Source of the DNA: Clostridium chromiireducens
GTDB taxonomy: Bacteria; Bacillota; Clostridia; Clostridiales; Clostridiaceae
Direction of reading: 5' to 3'
Assembly: GCF_002029255.1 (NCBI RefSeq)
Contig: NZ_MZGT01000026.1
Span: forward strand, 1 to 64,000
DNA length: 64,000 nt
Under the pieces are notes generated by a model that saw only the letters and a program-made list of their open reading frames with translations, ran no database searches and was not told the DNA's origin. This document shows, piece by piece, positions 1 through 9,094 of this stretch (positions are counted from its first letter, which is position 1; the number at the start of each line of letters is the position of its first letter). The translations under genes were made by a program, and so were the position numbers.

Positions 1-25
1 ATATATAGATTTCCATATAATAAAA

Positions 26-65
26 ATAGAGTTAATGGCGTTTTTATAATAACTATTAACTCTAT
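26..65 (-). terminator. Rho-independent terminator after spoIVFB
   Basis: An 11-bp perfect stem (26-36 with 55-65) is followed on the minus strand by TTTTATT. It lies about 95 bp past the spoIVFB stop and probably ends the whole minus-strand shape/division cluster. The plus-strand side also carries CTTTT, so it could work in both directions. Confidence 0.7.
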
Positions 66-160
66 CTTTTATGAATAATTTATATAGTCTTTCAGTTGTT
101 TTTAAATCCTGCCTAAATTGAAATATATTGATATTTCTCAATATATAAAAAAATTAAAAG

Positions 161-1030
161 CTACAAGTTTTTCTTCTTATCGATATTTCTTATTTTAATA
201 TATTCTTCGAGTGTTATATTTCCATAGTCCTTTAACGCTTTAATAAGTTCATCCTCGTGAATTATTCCGAGTAGTTCCATATCATCATTAAGAGCATAAA
301 AACTATTAAATTTATTCTTATCAACTAATGTTAATACATTCACTAAACCTTTTTTATAATACACAGAAATAGATTTATTTTCTATGTAATTATGTTTTTT
401 TAACCTTCTTACCTTCTTAATCATATCTCCCATTATTATATACATGGTTTTTTGCCCTTCGAGAATTGTGGCGTATATGATTAATAGTGATGCAAGAAAC
501 AAACTTATATTCACCTTATGTAACAACATCATTATAATAAATATTAATAATAATACTCCTGAAATGATGAAACTAAATATTCCTGTAATCTTCTTTGATT
601 TTTTATATAAAAATTTCCTAGCTAATAAAATTTCACACACCCTTGATCCATCTAAAGGATACGCTGGAAACAAATTAAATGTACCTAAGCATAAATTTAT
701 AACTATACTATCTTTTATATACTCATAACTAAAATAGTTGTAGAAAAAATTTGCAACTATAGCCATAAAAATATTGAAAAACGGTCCAGCTAAATATAAA
801 ATCAATTTTTTCTTCTCATTTAATTCATCAATATCGCTTAATTCAGCTTTAGCACCTAATATGCTAATATTTACACTGCTAAATTTGCACCCAAATTTAC
901 TTGCAACCACTATATGTGCAAATTCATGCAATATTACCCATAGGAAACTTATAGCTATATAGCTGCTGAAATCTCCAAGCCACATCAATATTGATAATTC
1001 TAAGACTAATACTATATACCATTTTTTCAT
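161..1030 (-). CDS. spoIVFB: Site-2 (M50) membrane metalloprotease, SpoIVFB-like
   Basis: A 289-residue polytopic membrane protease, close to the length of Bacillus SpoIVFB. The zinc motif HEFAH is at residues 35-39. The second catalytic motif, NLFPAYPLDG, is at about 119-128 and supplies the third ligand (D127). Residues 225-285 resemble a CBS-type tail, as in SpoIVFB. In the known family this enzyme cleaves pro-sigma-K in the mother-cell membrane during sporulation. The start is ATG with AGGGGT just upstream. It is the last gene of the minus-strand cluster, after the SpoIVFA-position gene, which supports the assignment. The substrate in this organism is inferred; another M50 role is possible. 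Confidence 0.82.
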   Translation of the reverse strand: MKKWYIVLVLELSILMWLGDFSSYIAISFLWVILHEFAHIVVASKFGCKFSSVNISILGAKAELSDIDELNEKKKLILYLAGPFFNIFMAIVANFFYNYFSYEYIKDSIVINLCLGTFNLFPAYPLDGSRVCEILLARKFLYKKSKKITGIFSFIISGVLLLIFIIMMLLHKVNISLFLASLLIIYATILEGQKTMYIIMGDMIKKVRRLKKHNYIENKSISVYYKKGLVNVLTLVDKNKFNSFYALNDDMELLGIIHEDELIKALKDYGNITLEEYIKIRNIDKKKNL

Positions 1031-1170
1031 TCTTAACCCCTATAATATTGCTTTATAAAAACAATTTGCAATTTACAAGTAAAAATGGAAATCAAAACAA
1101 AGATTTTCTTTAAAAGTATTTAATTTATATGTATTAACTTATAATACTTATATACAATTTAAGATTTTCA

Positions 1171-1644
1171 CTAAGATATATCATCATTATTATTTTTCAA
1201 ATACTCAACAAAATTCTGAGCTTTTATTTTCAAATTTTCTATTTTCAAATCTTCTGTAGTGAGATTTCCAACCTTTAAATCTTTTCCTTTTATATTTCCT
1301 ATTTGTACTGAATTAAATGCTTCAATATATTCATTATAGTTAGAATTATGGCTCAATAATTGCTTACACTTAGTATGCATATCTCTAACTTGGTCTGATG
1401 GAACATATTTTAATCCCACAAAAAAAAATAGTAGGATTGTAGCACCTGTTAATTCTCTAGTCACTCTTTTTATAATAATATTTGAAAATGGCTCATCATT
1501 TTTTATCCTATTGCCGTATCTTGGCCCCAAATAATTATCAGCTTTTTTTCCCATAAGTTTATTATTATTTTTATCTTTTTTTCCTTTTGAAGTATTATTA
1601 ATATTCTTATAATAATTTTCATAGGCTGTTCTGTAACTGCTCAT
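1171..1644 (-). CDS. Single-pass membrane protein in the SpoIVFA position
   Basis: A 157-residue protein that I cannot assign by sequence alone. The ATG at 1644 is preferred over one 27 bases upstream because AAAGGAG sits 7-8 bases before it. It has a basic, Asn/Lys-rich cytoplasmic N-terminus, one hydrophobic segment at about 66-80, and a short outside tail of about 75 residues with repetitive LK-rich segments. In related clostridia the gene before spoIVFB encodes a SpoIVFA-like protein with a C-terminal M23 (LytM) domain. That domain is absent here, and only about 140 bp separate this stop from spoIVFB. It may be a shortened SpoIVFA-like partner that regulates the protease, an inference from position and topology. 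Confidence 0.6.
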   Translation of the reverse strand: MSSYRTAYENYYKNINNTSKGKKDKNNNKLMGKKADNYLGPRYGNRIKNDEPFSNIIIKRVTRELTGATILLFFFVGLKYVPSDQVRDMHTKCKQLLSHNSNYNEYIEAFNSVQIGNIKGKDLKVGNLTTEDLKIENLKIKAQNFVEYLKNNNDDIS

Positions 1645-1764
1645 AATACACTCCTTTAAATTCATTATCATTAAAGTATATTTTATGCCTAGTAAATTTA
1701 TGAGAGTAAAATTGTGACAAATGGCATGATAAAAAGCATAAAAGCAGGCTTGGTATTTAACATC

Positions 1765-1800
1765 ATACTATGAAATTCTACTTTACACTTTTCATAGTAT
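1765..1800 (-). terminator. Hairpin downstream of rodA, possible weak terminator
   Basis: An 11-bp perfect stem (1765-1775 with 1790-1800) lies about 45 bp past the rodA stop on the minus strand. There is no clear T-run after it, so it may be an mRNA 3' stabiliser or an attenuator and not a full terminator. Confidence 0.35.
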
Positions 1801-1844
1801 ATATTAATTCTCCAATCCTGCCTTTAATAAAAGCTGCTGATATT

Positions 1845-2978
1845 CTAGAAATTTATTTTTTTTCTTCTCATTCCTATGTTTATTACAAATCCAATTGAAA
1901 TAACTGTTGTTAATAACGAGCTGCCGCCATAACTTATAAGTGGCAATGTTATACCTGTAATCGGAACTAAGCCTATTGTCATTCCTATATTCTGAATTAT
2001 AGCAAAAAGAAAATATGAGACTATTCCGGTACATATAACTGATCCAAAAATATCTTTTGAAGTTCTTGCTATAGAGATCATCCTATATATAAGAAATCCA
2101 TAAAGAACCAATAGCAATATCGCTCCTAACAATCCCCATTGTTCTGCTATTGCTGCAAAAATAAAATCTGTCTGAACTTCTGGTACATTTTGTGATGCAT
2201 AACCTGTATTCCCATCAAGCATTAATGATGGTCTGCTTCCTAAAATCCCTCCTGAACCTATTCCTATTAATGATTGAGTTAAGTGATAACCTGTCTTAGC
2301 ATCATCAGCAGCTGGATTTAAGAATCCTGTGAATCTTGCCTTCTGATAAGGTTCTATAAGTCCTGAGTTCCAAACTATTACTATAGCTAGAACTAAAGAC
2401 ATTAGTCCTCCACCGATAATTTTCATATCCAGTCCCATTGTAAAAAAGATTCCCAAGACTATAAAGAAACACACCATACTCATCCCCATATCAGGTTGGG
2501 TTACAATAAATATTACTGGCACTATCGCATAAAAGGCTAAAATAAAGAAGTTTTTCACCTCATTTATCTTTCCGTCCATCTCCTCAAGGGTTTTAGCTAT
2601 CATAAATATAATTCCAAGTTTAGCAAACTCTGATGGTTGCATATTACCTATTCCCAAGTTAATCCATCCTCTGGCACCATTGACAACAATACCAATTCCA
2701 GGTACCTTAGTTAATATAAGTAGTATAACTATTCCCCAATAAAATATTGGCACATAATTATATATAATTCCATAATCCACAGCAATAAAAAAATAGAGAG
2801 CAACCATAGATATCATAAACCAAGAAAATTGTTTTTCTGCAAAAGCTAATCCATATTCCCCCTTTGTACACAGATATATATTTAATGTACCATATAAAAT
2901 CAACAGAATTAAAGAAATTAATATGCCTTTATCAATTTCCTTAATTAATCTAATATCCAATTTTAACTGCCTAAACAC
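1845..2978 (-). CDS. rodA: Rod-shape SEDS peptidoglycan polymerase RodA
   Basis: A 377-residue protein of the FtsW/RodA/SpoVE (SEDS) family with about ten membrane segments. These proteins polymerise lipid II glycan strands together with a class B PBP, here probably the mrdA product. Visible family motifs are QPDMGMS in the middle, NVPEVQTDFIFA in the large external loop and LPLISYGGSS near the C-terminus. The start is GTG, preceded by TGGAGGTGAGG. The mre/mrd context favours RodA over FtsW or SpoVE. A 386-bp gap holding a palindromic element separates it from minE upstream, so it may be transcribed partly on its own. Confidence 0.93.
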   Translation of the reverse strand: MFRQLKLDIRLIKEIDKGILISLILLILYGTLNIYLCTKGEYGLAFAEKQFSWFMISMVALYFFIAVDYGIIYNYVPIFYWGIVILLILTKVPGIGIVVNGARGWINLGIGNMQPSEFAKLGIIFMIAKTLEEMDGKINEVKNFFILAFYAIVPVIFIVTQPDMGMSMVCFFIVLGIFFTMGLDMKIIGGGLMSLVLAIVIVWNSGLIEPYQKARFTGFLNPAADDAKTGYHLTQSLIGIGSGGILGSRPSLMLDGNTGYASQNVPEVQTDFIFAAIAEQWGLLGAILLLVLYGFLIYRMISIARTSKDIFGSVICTGIVSYFLFAIIQNIGMTIGLVPITGITLPLISYGGSSLLTTVISIGFVINIGMRRKKINF

Positions 2979-3231
2979 AATACCTCACCTCCAAGTTATA
3001 TATCCAAGAATTATTTAAAAGTACATTTTTATATAACTTAATTCATCTTAATTATACATTATTATTACTACATTCTCCATAACAAATACTTATAACAAAT
3101 AAAACATAATAATTTTGTAATAATTTCGCAATATACTAGTATCATTATCCATCAAAATATTTCTTTTTAAATGTGTTGCAAAACATCCGAAATATAATTT
3201 ACATCTTTATACTGAAATACTCATATATTCT

Positions 3232-3346
3232 TTAGGTGTATCTGTGAAACACTTAAAGAAATCGCTAGCAAACAAAGAAAGAGAATACATATATGTATTC
3301 TCTTTCTTTGTTCATTACCTCACTTTAAGTTCTTCTCAATACCTTT
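3232..3346. repeat. Palindromic element, copy A, with 42-bp perfect palindrome
   Basis: The 386-bp gap between minE and rodA holds a roughly 115-bp imperfect inverted repeat. Its centre (3271-3312) is a perfect 42-bp palindrome with no loop. The outer arms, AGGT..ACTTAAAG on the left and CTTTAAGT..ACCT on the right, match the arms of copy C at 21.7 kb, including the shared core GAATACATATATG. It lies inside a minus-strand gene cluster and would fold strongly in RNA. No T-run follows it. The rest of the gap (2979-3231) is AT-rich with no gene I can support. Confidence 0.75.
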
Positions 3347-3364
3347 ATATTATGTAAATCTACC

Positions 3365-3634
3365 TTATCTTCCTCTAATGTTTTTAATAGGTATATTAGC
3401 AATAAGTGCAGACGTATTTTCTCCCTCTTCATCGCCATTCTTATTTACAGATATTTCAACGTCATCAACCTGTATATCAATATACTTGGAAATAACTTCA
3501 AGGATTTCTTCCCTTATCTTCTCAATAATTTCCGGAGCTATTTCTCCCCTATCATGAATAAGAATTAATTTCAACCTATCTTTAGCAACTTCTTTAGGTG
3601 TTGGCTTACTATTTAAACTTTTAAAAAACCCCAT
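3365..3634 (-). CDS. minE: Cell division topological specificity factor MinE
   Basis: An 89-residue MinE, the normal length. The N-terminal anti-MinCD segment begins MGFFKSLNSKPTP, followed by KDRLKLILIHDRG and the C-terminal beta-rich dimer domain. In the family MinE stimulates the MinD ATPase at the membrane and so drives pole-to-pole oscillation of MinCD, confining Z-ring assembly to mid-cell. It starts 14 bp after minD, behind AGAGGAGGATAATAAG, in a minCDE operon. The presence of MinE (not only DivIVA) is typical of clostridia. Confidence 0.95.
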   Translation of the reverse strand: MGFFKSLNSKPTPKEVAKDRLKLILIHDRGEIAPEIIEKIREEILEVISKYIDIQVDDVEISVNKNGDEEGENTSALIANIPIKNIRGR

Positions 3635-3648
3635 CTTATTATCCTCCT

Positions 3649-4449
3649 CTAATTGCGCTTAAATAGCTTTTTTAAGGAGCTAAAAAATCCTTGATGATCT
3701 TCTATATGTAAATTCATTAAAGGAACTTCTTCTCCTATGATTCTTCTGGCAATATTTTTAAATGCCTGTCCAGCAAAAGCCCCTTCCTCTAATACGATTG
3801 GCTCCCCTTTGTTCGTTGAAACAGTTACATTCTTATCATCTGGTACTACTCCAAGTAATTCTATTGAAAGAGTTTCAATAATATCCGATACATCAAGCAT
3901 ATCTCCATTTTTAGTCATTTCATAATTTAATCTATTAACAATTACTGAATGATCTTCTAACCCTTTTGCATCAAGTTTGCCAATAACTCTATCCGCGTCT
4001 CTTACCGATGTGATTTCTGGATTTACTACTATTATTGCTTTTTCTGCACCAATTACAGCATTCTCAAATCCTTGCTCAATACCAGCAGGCGAGTCTATCA
4101 GTACATAATCGAATTCTTCTTTTAATTCATTCACTATTTTTAGCATATCTTGAGCACTTATATCATCTTTGTCTTTAGTTTGCGCAGTAGGTAAAAGAAA
4201 TAGATTAGAAATTCTTTTATCTTTTATAAGCCCTTGTTTTAATCTACATCTTCCTTCTATAATATCGATTATTGTATAAACTATTCTATTCTCTAATCCT
4301 AGTAATACATCTAAATTTCTTAGTCCTGTATCACCATCAATAACAACTACTTTTTTTCCTAATGATGCTAAAGCTGTTCCTATGTTAGCTGTAGTAGTTG
4401 TTTTTCCAACACCACCTTTACCTGACGTTACTACAATAGATACTCCCAT
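3649..4449 (-). CDS. minD: Septum site-determining ATPase MinD
   Basis: A 266-residue ParA/MinD-type ATPase. The deviant Walker A motif SGKGGVGKTT is at residues 9-18, with the signature lysine at 11 and the catalytic lysine at 16. The switch region is VIDGDTG and Walker B is YVLIDSPAG. The C-terminus ends in a short amphipathic helix (GFFSSLKKLFKRN) that serves as the membrane-targeting sequence. ATP-bound MinD recruits MinC and MinE to the membrane. The gene is tightly packed between minC (20-bp gap) and minE. Confidence 0.97.
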   Translation of the reverse strand: MGVSIVVTSGKGGVGKTTTTANIGTALASLGKKVVVIDGDTGLRNLDVLLGLENRIVYTIIDIIEGRCRLKQGLIKDKRISNLFLLPTAQTKDKDDISAQDMLKIVNELKEEFDYVLIDSPAGIEQGFENAVIGAEKAIIVVNPEITSVRDADRVIGKLDAKGLEDHSVIVNRLNYEMTKNGDMLDVSDIIETLSIELLGVVPDDKNVTVSTNKGEPIVLEEGAFAGQAFKNIARRIIGEEVPLMNLHIEDHQGFFSSLKKLFKRN

Positions 4450-4469
4450 TTATAAATCCCTCCGACATT

Positions 4470-5129
4470 CTAATATATATATTTATTTGGCAAATACGGT
4501 TCAACTATTATTAATCCATCCTTTATTTTTGCTAATTCTGGATAGCTTGGCTTTTCAATATCATCTGGAGGCATTGCTATAATATCAGCAATCCGTAACA
4601 TTTCCGGCTGTAACAAAAATGCTGCTATTACAGCTTTTGCATTTCCATTAGTTCCTGCACTTACCTTGCCTTTTATACGTCCTAAAACAATTACATTTCC
4701 TGCGGCATAGACTTCTGCCCCGCTATTTATATCTCCCACAATAACTATGTTACCTTGATAGTTTATGCATTCTCCGCCTCTAACTGTTTTTCTTATAAAT
4801 TTTGTTTTTCCTTCATATACTCCCAAAAATACTCTAGCCTCTTTTTCGCCTACTTGTTCAATTTCTTTTTCTAAATCTTCCAAAACAATATCTTTTAATC
4901 CTATTTTAGTTAACAATTCTTGTTTAAGAACTTCTACTTCTTTCTTGTTAATTGATTTTAAATCTATCCTTAAAATTAATGTTGTTCCTTTATAAAAATG
5001 CTTTCCTTTGGAAAGCTTTTTGATTAACACTAACATCATATCTTCAAAGCAAGCAAATTTATTCATGTTAATGGTTGTATTTATTCCATCTTTATTTCCT
5101 TTTATTAAAATACCATCATTATTATACAT
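4470..5129 (-). CDS. minC: Septum site-determining protein MinC
   Basis: A 219-residue division inhibitor. The N-terminal domain (about 1-105) is the FtsZ-antagonising part. The C-terminal half (about 110-205) is the Gly-rich beta-helix that binds MinD, seen as repeated turns such as GNIVIVGDI, GAEVYAAGNVIVLG and KGKVSAG. The start is ATG behind GGAGGTAATCA. It is the first gene of minCDE and lies 184 bp from sfsA. Confidence 0.93.
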   Translation of the reverse strand: MYNNDGILIKGNKDGINTTINMNKFACFEDMMLVLIKKLSKGKHFYKGTTLILRIDLKSINKKEVEVLKQELLTKIGLKDIVLEDLEKEIEQVGEKEARVFLGVYEGKTKFIRKTVRGGECINYQGNIVIVGDINSGAEVYAAGNVIVLGRIKGKVSAGTNGNAKAVIAAFLLQPEMLRIADIIAMPPDDIEKPSYPELAKIKDGLIIVEPYLPNKYIY

Positions 5130-5313
5130 TGATTACCTCCAATGAATTTTGCAGGTTAAAATAGTTAATTCTTTTGAAAATGGCAACCTCTTTAAAATTA
5201 TATCATTATACTGACTATTTTTGTATATATCTTTCAATAATTTTTGATTAAATTTTACAAAAGAAGATAAATAACTAACAATATGATAACCATGTATACC
5301 ATTCCTGGGACAA

Positions 5314-5994
5314 CTATATAATAACTTCAACATAATCTCTTATATTAATGCTATCTTCTTCTACATCGCAATCAACAGCGATTATATTAACACCATATCC
5401 CTTTGCATATTTTAGCACTTCTGCAAATTCTTTATGAGTATCATCATTAGGTTCAAAATGCAAAACATCCTTCATTTGTATTACAAATATGACATAAGCT
5501 TCATATCCTTCGGTCATGCACTCACAAAGTTCTTTAATATGTTTAACACCTCTCTCTGTAGGTGCATCTGGAAATTTAACAATCCCCCGATTTTCTAACG
5601 TCACTCCTTTTACCTCGATAAAAGCTTTTTGGGTTTCCGTTTCAACATAAAAATCAAACCTTGAGTTACCATACTTAGCTTCTGGTTTTATTAAAGTAAC
5701 ATCTGAAAATAAATTGCCTTTTAATATCCACTCATGAACAACCTTATTTGTTACCTGAGAATCCATATTAATTATTCTGTTCTCTTTTATTACTCCTATA
5801 AGAGAAAACTTAGTTTTCCTCTTAACACTGTTATGTTCCTGTACAAAAACTGTTGCATTAGGAGTTAGTAGTTCTTTGCACCTGCCCGTATTTTTAACAT
5901 GACAAACTTCAACTATCCCATTAACTTCTACGTTAGCAATGAATCTATTGGGCCTTGATATAAATTTTCCTTTTAGAATGTTATTGTATTTCAT
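5314..5994 (-). CDS. sfsA: SfsA family protein (sugar fermentation stimulation homologue)
   Basis: A 226-residue SfsA homologue of normal length. The N-terminal part has an OB-like fold (FIARVEVNG-like segment and CHVKNTGRCKELL). The C-terminal half has a nuclease-like core, SRFDFYVE ... FIEVKGVTL, similar to the PD-(D/E)XK arrangement. The biochemical role is unsettled; the E. coli protein was linked to maltose gene expression and DNA binding. Here it is inserted between mrdA and minC, and a strong terminator lies just upstream. This splits the shape genes from the min genes, so it probably has its own promoter. Confidence 0.9.
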   Translation of the reverse strand: MKYNNILKGKFISRPNRFIANVEVNGIVEVCHVKNTGRCKELLTPNATVFVQEHNSVKRKTKFSLIGVIKENRIINMDSQVTNKVVHEWILKGNLFSDVTLIKPEAKYGNSRFDFYVETETQKAFIEVKGVTLENRGIVKFPDAPTERGVKHIKELCECMTEGYEAYVIFVIQMKDVLHFEPNDDTHKEFAEVLKYAKGYGVNIIAVDCDVEEDSINIRDYVEVII

Positions 5995-6030
5995 TACTTT
6001 CCTCCCACTAAACTAATTTTATTCATAAAA

Positions 6031-6089
6031 ATATCTCTATCAGGCTTAATTTGTACAACATTTACTCGTTGTATGCCTAATAGAGATAT
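6031..6089 (-). terminator. Long hairpin terminator after mrdA
   Basis: Outer arms ATATCTCTA/TAGAGATAT and AGGC/GCCT enclose an inner stem TACAAC/GTTGTA. On the minus strand the hairpin is followed by TTTTTATG. It lies about 65 bp past the mrdA stop and upstream of sfsA, so it should end the maf-mre-mrdA transcript. Confidence 0.75.
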
Positions 6090-6151
6090 CTATTTAATTA
6101 TTTATTAACCTTTTACTAATTAACATAAACCATATTTTTATTATTTCATTT

Positions 6152-9094
6152 CTAGTTTGTTTTAATCCCAGTATTTGCACTTGTATTTACATCTTTTTCA
6201 GTTTGAGTATTTCCTTGAGAATTATTTGTATTTTTATTATATGGATTATCTACAACATACTTTTTAAATGATTCTGATGCTGATGTATAATTAGGATACT
6301 CTTTTAATAACTTATCCTTAAAATAAGCATCGTAAACAGCTTTTACCGCAGAAGCAATACCACTTCCATGTCCTCCATCAAATACTACAGCAACCACAGC
6401 TATTTCTGGATCATCAGCGGGAGCATAACTCACATATGTTGCATACGGTGATCTCCCTTTTTCTCTTTGATCTGTAGAAAAGTCAGCTGTACCAGTCTTA
6501 CCTGCTGTCTTAATTGGAAATCCTGCAAAAGCGGTACTAGCCGTACCACCTTCTTCATTATTAACAGCTGTCATACCTTGCTTAACTGCCTCTTGAGCTG
6601 CCTTTGAAATTGAAACAGAATTTAATACTTCTGGTTTAAATTCTTGTATTACTTTTCCATCATTATCTGTAATTTTATCAACTAAATGAAGTTTGTATCT
6701 TGTTCCTCCATTAGCAAGTGTTGAAATATACGACACTAACTGTAATGGTGTAAAGTTATTCATACCTTGCCCTATTGATGCATAAACAAGTTGAGCAGGT
6801 GACTTTATTTCTCCTGGTTGGTCATTAATTGTAAATTGAGCTATAACTTCTGCTACCATAGATATCTGATTTTCTATATTAAAATTACGCCCTGAATCTG
6901 CAACATTCTTTTTGTATTTTTCAGAATGCTCCATTATATTTTTTACATCTGCCTTAATTTCCTTGGCAAATGCGTCATGACCAGTTAACTTTTCTTCAGT
7001 ACCAACCTTATTCAGATTTTCAATAACCTTATCTTTAATTGCTTGTTTCGATTTTTTTACTTCTTCATTATCATCATCTGAAGTTCTTATATCAAATGGT
7101 ATAAAAGTTGCACCATTATAATTCCCTTTTTCTAAAAAATCTACTAAATTGAATTTGGCAAATGCTATGGAGTTATCTTTCCATGACTTAAAATTATAAG
7201 TCTGCCCAAATTTTTCCCCAATTTCTATACCAGTTGAAGCCTTTTCTTTACTATTAGGATCAACGCCAAGACCAAACTGCCAGGCATACTTTGCAATAGA
7301 ATCTAATGCTCCGATACTACCTAATCCGCCATTTTGCATATACATCCTATAGGCAGTTTCATAAAAATAATAGTTAATTGATTCCGCTATGGCTCTTGTT
7401 AAAGTTGTTGGCCCAGTGGCAGCTTCTATCCCTCCTGGTGCGAAACTCTTACCAAAAACCTCTGGATGTTCAGTAAATTTACCTCTATCCACAATGACTG
7501 TGCCACCATCTATTGCACCTGATTCTATTCCTGCAACTGCAGTAAGTGGTTTAAATGTAGAACCTGGTGGAATTAGTGACATAGTTGCATAATTATAAAA
7601 CTGACTTGGATATAAATCATATTGGTCTGTTCTAGAACCATTTTTAGTTAGAGGAAATAAATCATCAACAGTCTTATTTAATCCCATCCTTTGTATAAAT
7701 TCTTTTCCAAATGAATCTAGGTCAGGATTAAAATATTGCCTATTTTCTTCTGGCGTTAATTGCCCCGGAACAGTAAATAAATTTGGATTAAAATTTGGAT
7801 AACTTACTAAAGATAATATTCTTCCCGTCTTAACTTCAACGGCAACTAAAGCTCCTCTTGTTGCATTTAAAAACCTATTTCCATTCTCATCTATCACATT
7901 ATTTTTTATATTTGTAATTCCATCAACTAAAGCTTGTTCTGCTGCATATTGGACATCCCTATCTATTGTAAGATGAACATCATTTCCTGGGTAAGATTCA
8001 AGTTTAAACAACTCCTGAGTTACTCTTCCTTGAGAGTTAACTTTAACAGTTGTTCCACCTTTAACTCCCTTTAACTGCTCTTCAAATGCTGATTCTATAC
8101 CCGTCGCCCCTATTAGATCTGATGAAATATCATATCCTTTAAGTTCATATTTTTCTTTTTGAGTATCATTAATTGAAGTTACATACCCTAAAACAGAAGA
8201 TGCTAAATTATTATATGGATAATATCTTATTGGTGATAAACTAACATCTATTCCTGGAAAATCACTAAGCTTTTGCCTTACAACCAGTGATGTATCTCTC
8301 TTAATATTTCCTGCAATTGTAGCAGTCCTAAAACCTTTAAAACTTTGCATTTTTATGGAATCTTTTATAACCATAAATTCTCTAATATCATTTAAAGAAT
8401 ATCCACCTTTTATAATCAAATCAGTTAATTCTTTACCAGACATATTCAAATAGATCTTCTTTTTATCCTTTGCATTATAATCTGGATCGACAAGCCCAAT
8501 TAAATTGTAGGTTTTAACTAGCTCATAAAATGCTTCTTCTGGTGTAATTTTCAAAAGTGCTTCATCTAACTTTGTACTTTGAGTATCAGATAGCTCTTCA
8601 ACATCTTTAAACATTTTATTCTTTAGAGTATCATTTAATCCTCTATCTTTTTTGAACCTTAACTCCTCTGCATTTTGGGAATCTTTATCGTTAGTTTTAT
8701 ACTCAAAATATACATTATTATTGCTATCAATTTTTAATGGTAATGTATCTTGAATCTTTTCTCCATTCTCATCTAATATTTTAAAGAGTTCTTTCATCGT
8801 TGTATAAAATTGTTTTTCTGCATCATCTGTCTTTGTATATGTAAGAGTATAGGTTTGAATATTGGTCGCCAATATATTACCTTTGTCATCATATATTTTT
8901 CCACGTGGAGCTTTATCTGCTGCAAATCTTGTTGATGTTACGTTAGCCTTTTCCTTATATTCTTCATAATTAAACACTTGGATATATACTAACCGTAAAG
9001 TGATAGCTCCAAATATAATACCCATAATAATACATAAAACAGTATATCTAGAGATTTTCTTTTTCTTTTTATTTGTTGGTTTATTTACTATCAT
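6152..9094 (-). CDS. mrdA: Penicillin-binding protein 2 (class B transpeptidase), elongasome
   Basis: A 980-residue class B PBP, clearly longer than the roughly 630-700 residues usual for PBP2, but like other clostridial homologues. One membrane segment lies at about 17-38 after a Lys-rich N-terminus. A PBP dimerisation domain follows, then the transpeptidase domain with the active-site serine in STFKPL (S512), SIN (S572) and KTGTADF (K866). The extra length sits in the pedestal region and in the transpeptidase domain between the SxN and KTG motifs. The C-terminal tail is Asn/Thr-rich. It crosslinks lateral-wall peptidoglycan with RodA. The gene overlaps mreD by 4 bp. Confidence 0.94.
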   Translation of the reverse strand: MIVNKPTNKKKKKISRYTVLCIIMGIIFGAITLRLVYIQVFNYEEYKEKANVTSTRFAADKAPRGKIYDDKGNILATNIQTYTLTYTKTDDAEKQFYTTMKELFKILDENGEKIQDTLPLKIDSNNNVYFEYKTNDKDSQNAEELRFKKDRGLNDTLKNKMFKDVEELSDTQSTKLDEALLKITPEEAFYELVKTYNLIGLVDPDYNAKDKKKIYLNMSGKELTDLIIKGGYSLNDIREFMVIKDSIKMQSFKGFRTATIAGNIKRDTSLVVRQKLSDFPGIDVSLSPIRYYPYNNLASSVLGYVTSINDTQKEKYELKGYDISSDLIGATGIESAFEEQLKGVKGGTTVKVNSQGRVTQELFKLESYPGNDVHLTIDRDVQYAAEQALVDGITNIKNNVIDENGNRFLNATRGALVAVEVKTGRILSLVSYPNFNPNLFTVPGQLTPEENRQYFNPDLDSFGKEFIQRMGLNKTVDDLFPLTKNGSRTDQYDLYPSQFYNYATMSLIPPGSTFKPLTAVAGIESGAIDGGTVIVDRGKFTEHPEVFGKSFAPGGIEAATGPTTLTRAIAESINYYFYETAYRMYMQNGGLGSIGALDSIAKYAWQFGLGVDPNSKEKASTGIEIGEKFGQTYNFKSWKDNSIAFAKFNLVDFLEKGNYNGATFIPFDIRTSDDDNEEVKKSKQAIKDKVIENLNKVGTEEKLTGHDAFAKEIKADVKNIMEHSEKYKKNVADSGRNFNIENQISMVAEVIAQFTINDQPGEIKSPAQLVYASIGQGMNNFTPLQLVSYISTLANGGTRYKLHLVDKITDNDGKVIQEFKPEVLNSVSISKAAQEAVKQGMTAVNNEEGGTASTAFAGFPIKTAGKTGTADFSTDQREKGRSPYATYVSYAPADDPEIAVVAVVFDGGHGSGIASAVKAVYDAYFKDKLLKEYPNYTSASESFKKYVVDNPYNKNTNNSQGNTQTEKDVNTSANTGIKTN

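Noticed and set aside
5133..5333. 66-codon minus-strand ORF between sfsA and minC, ending inside the minC ribosome site
   Set aside because: No ribosome site, its first codons overlap the end of sfsA in another frame, and the sequence shows no family pattern. It could be a coupling leader, but the support is too weak.
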